NCBI RefSeq assembly: GCF_025574485.1
Contig: NZ_JAOBPO010000003.1
Coordinates: forward strand, 597,867 to 661,866
Source: Kordiimonas aquimaris
Lineage (GTDB): Bacteria > Pseudomonadota > Alphaproteobacteria > Sphingomonadales > Kordiimonadaceae
DNA: 64,000 nucleotides
Reading direction: 5' to 3'
A model generated the notes under the pieces. That model was not told where the DNA came from and did not search any database. It worked only from the letters and a program-made list of their open reading frames with translations. A program made the translations under genes and the position numbers. This document shows positions 63,901-64,000 of the stretch, piece by piece (within the stretch, counting starts at the first letter, position 1; each line of letters begins with the position of its first letter).

Positions 63901-64000
63901 AGGTATCCTCATTTAGTTTCGCTTGTAACTCTATAGAGGAAATAAGTGATATGAGTAAGAGGAATTATTCGCAATATCGCAGATTGTTATATGTTTTGCA

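Noticed and set aside
1-64000. CRISPR arrays, prophage, transposases, tRNA or rRNA genes
   Set aside because: I saw no regularly spaced repeats, no integrase or transposase motifs, and no cloverleaf or rRNA segments on reading the gaps; a tRNAscan or similar run would be needed to be certain.

Overview
The window is a chromosomal segment of an alphaproteobacterium of moderate GC content. The assignment rests on gene content and order: a MipZ division-site ATPase, an adjacent pleD-divK pair, a DUF3572 gene next to a DinB polymerase with an N-terminal zinc-finger-like segment, the pyrB-pyrC'-plsY-dprA-topA-rnr run, and the dapA-smpB / rpoZ-rsh-pyrE-DUF2062-pdxJ-rnc-era-recO order. Many secreted peptidases suggest a protein-degrading, possibly marine, lifestyle. 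A Kordiimonadales-like or Caulobacter-related relative is a guess that a 16S or concatenated-marker tree would settle. I see no tRNA, rRNA, prophage, insertion sequence or CRISPR array.

Region 1 (1-11117) is mostly minus-strand housekeeping: dapA, smpB, folK, rpoZ, rsh, pyrE, DUF2062, pdxJ, rnc, era and the start of recO. Three plus-strand genes are set into it: an NYN-domain protein with a family-5-like uracil-DNA glycosylase, and a quinone-oxidoreductase-like gene lying between rpoZ and rsh. The acpS-lepB pair that often separates pdxJ from rnc in relatives is absent here.

Region 2 (11260-27221) is accessory and envelope-directed. It holds an EF-hand periplasmic protein, an M1 metallopeptidase, a membrane GGDEF protein, a DUF6702-like protein, an unidentified small exported protein, a large HEXXHXXGXXH metalloprotease, a glycine-zipper lipoprotein, a serine hydrolase divergent from a CadC-like regulator with TPR repeats, a very arginine-rich glycine-zipper protein and a Tat-exported molybdopterin oxidoreductase large subunit without a neighbouring small subunit.

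Region 3 (27308-43126) returns to core functions: gatCAB (tRNA-dependent amidation), a GNAT enzyme, a DUF3089 hydrolase, ruvX, pyrB with a dihydroorotase-like partner that has lost its HxH metal motif, plsY, dprA, topA and rnr, followed by a convergent Hpt plus degenerate-receiver protein and rpmG.

Region 4 (43155-54200) carries the cell-cycle regulators pleD and divK, then DUF3572, a HAD-like phosphatase, dinB, a small AGDEF cyclase, a RidA-like protein, a glycerophosphodiesterase and a FemAB-like protein on the plus strand, and a GNAT gene with clpA-clpS on the minus strand. PleD, DivK, the Hpt/pseudo-receiver protein and the two other GGDEF proteins make the window rich in phosphorelay and cyclic-di-GMP components; ClpS-ClpA supplies regulated proteolysis.

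Region 5 (54313-63900) has a phosphohexomutase, mipZ overlapping a membrane J-domain gene, a glucosaminidase, panC, an M28 peptidase, a response regulator with an unrecognised output region, mgtE and a glyoxalase-fold protein. No defence or mobile system is evident. The least explained items are the Hpt/pseudo-receiver protein near pleD-divK, the MipZ-coupled J-domain protein, the degenerate PyrC', the arginine/aromatic-rich exported protein and the response regulator beside mgtE.
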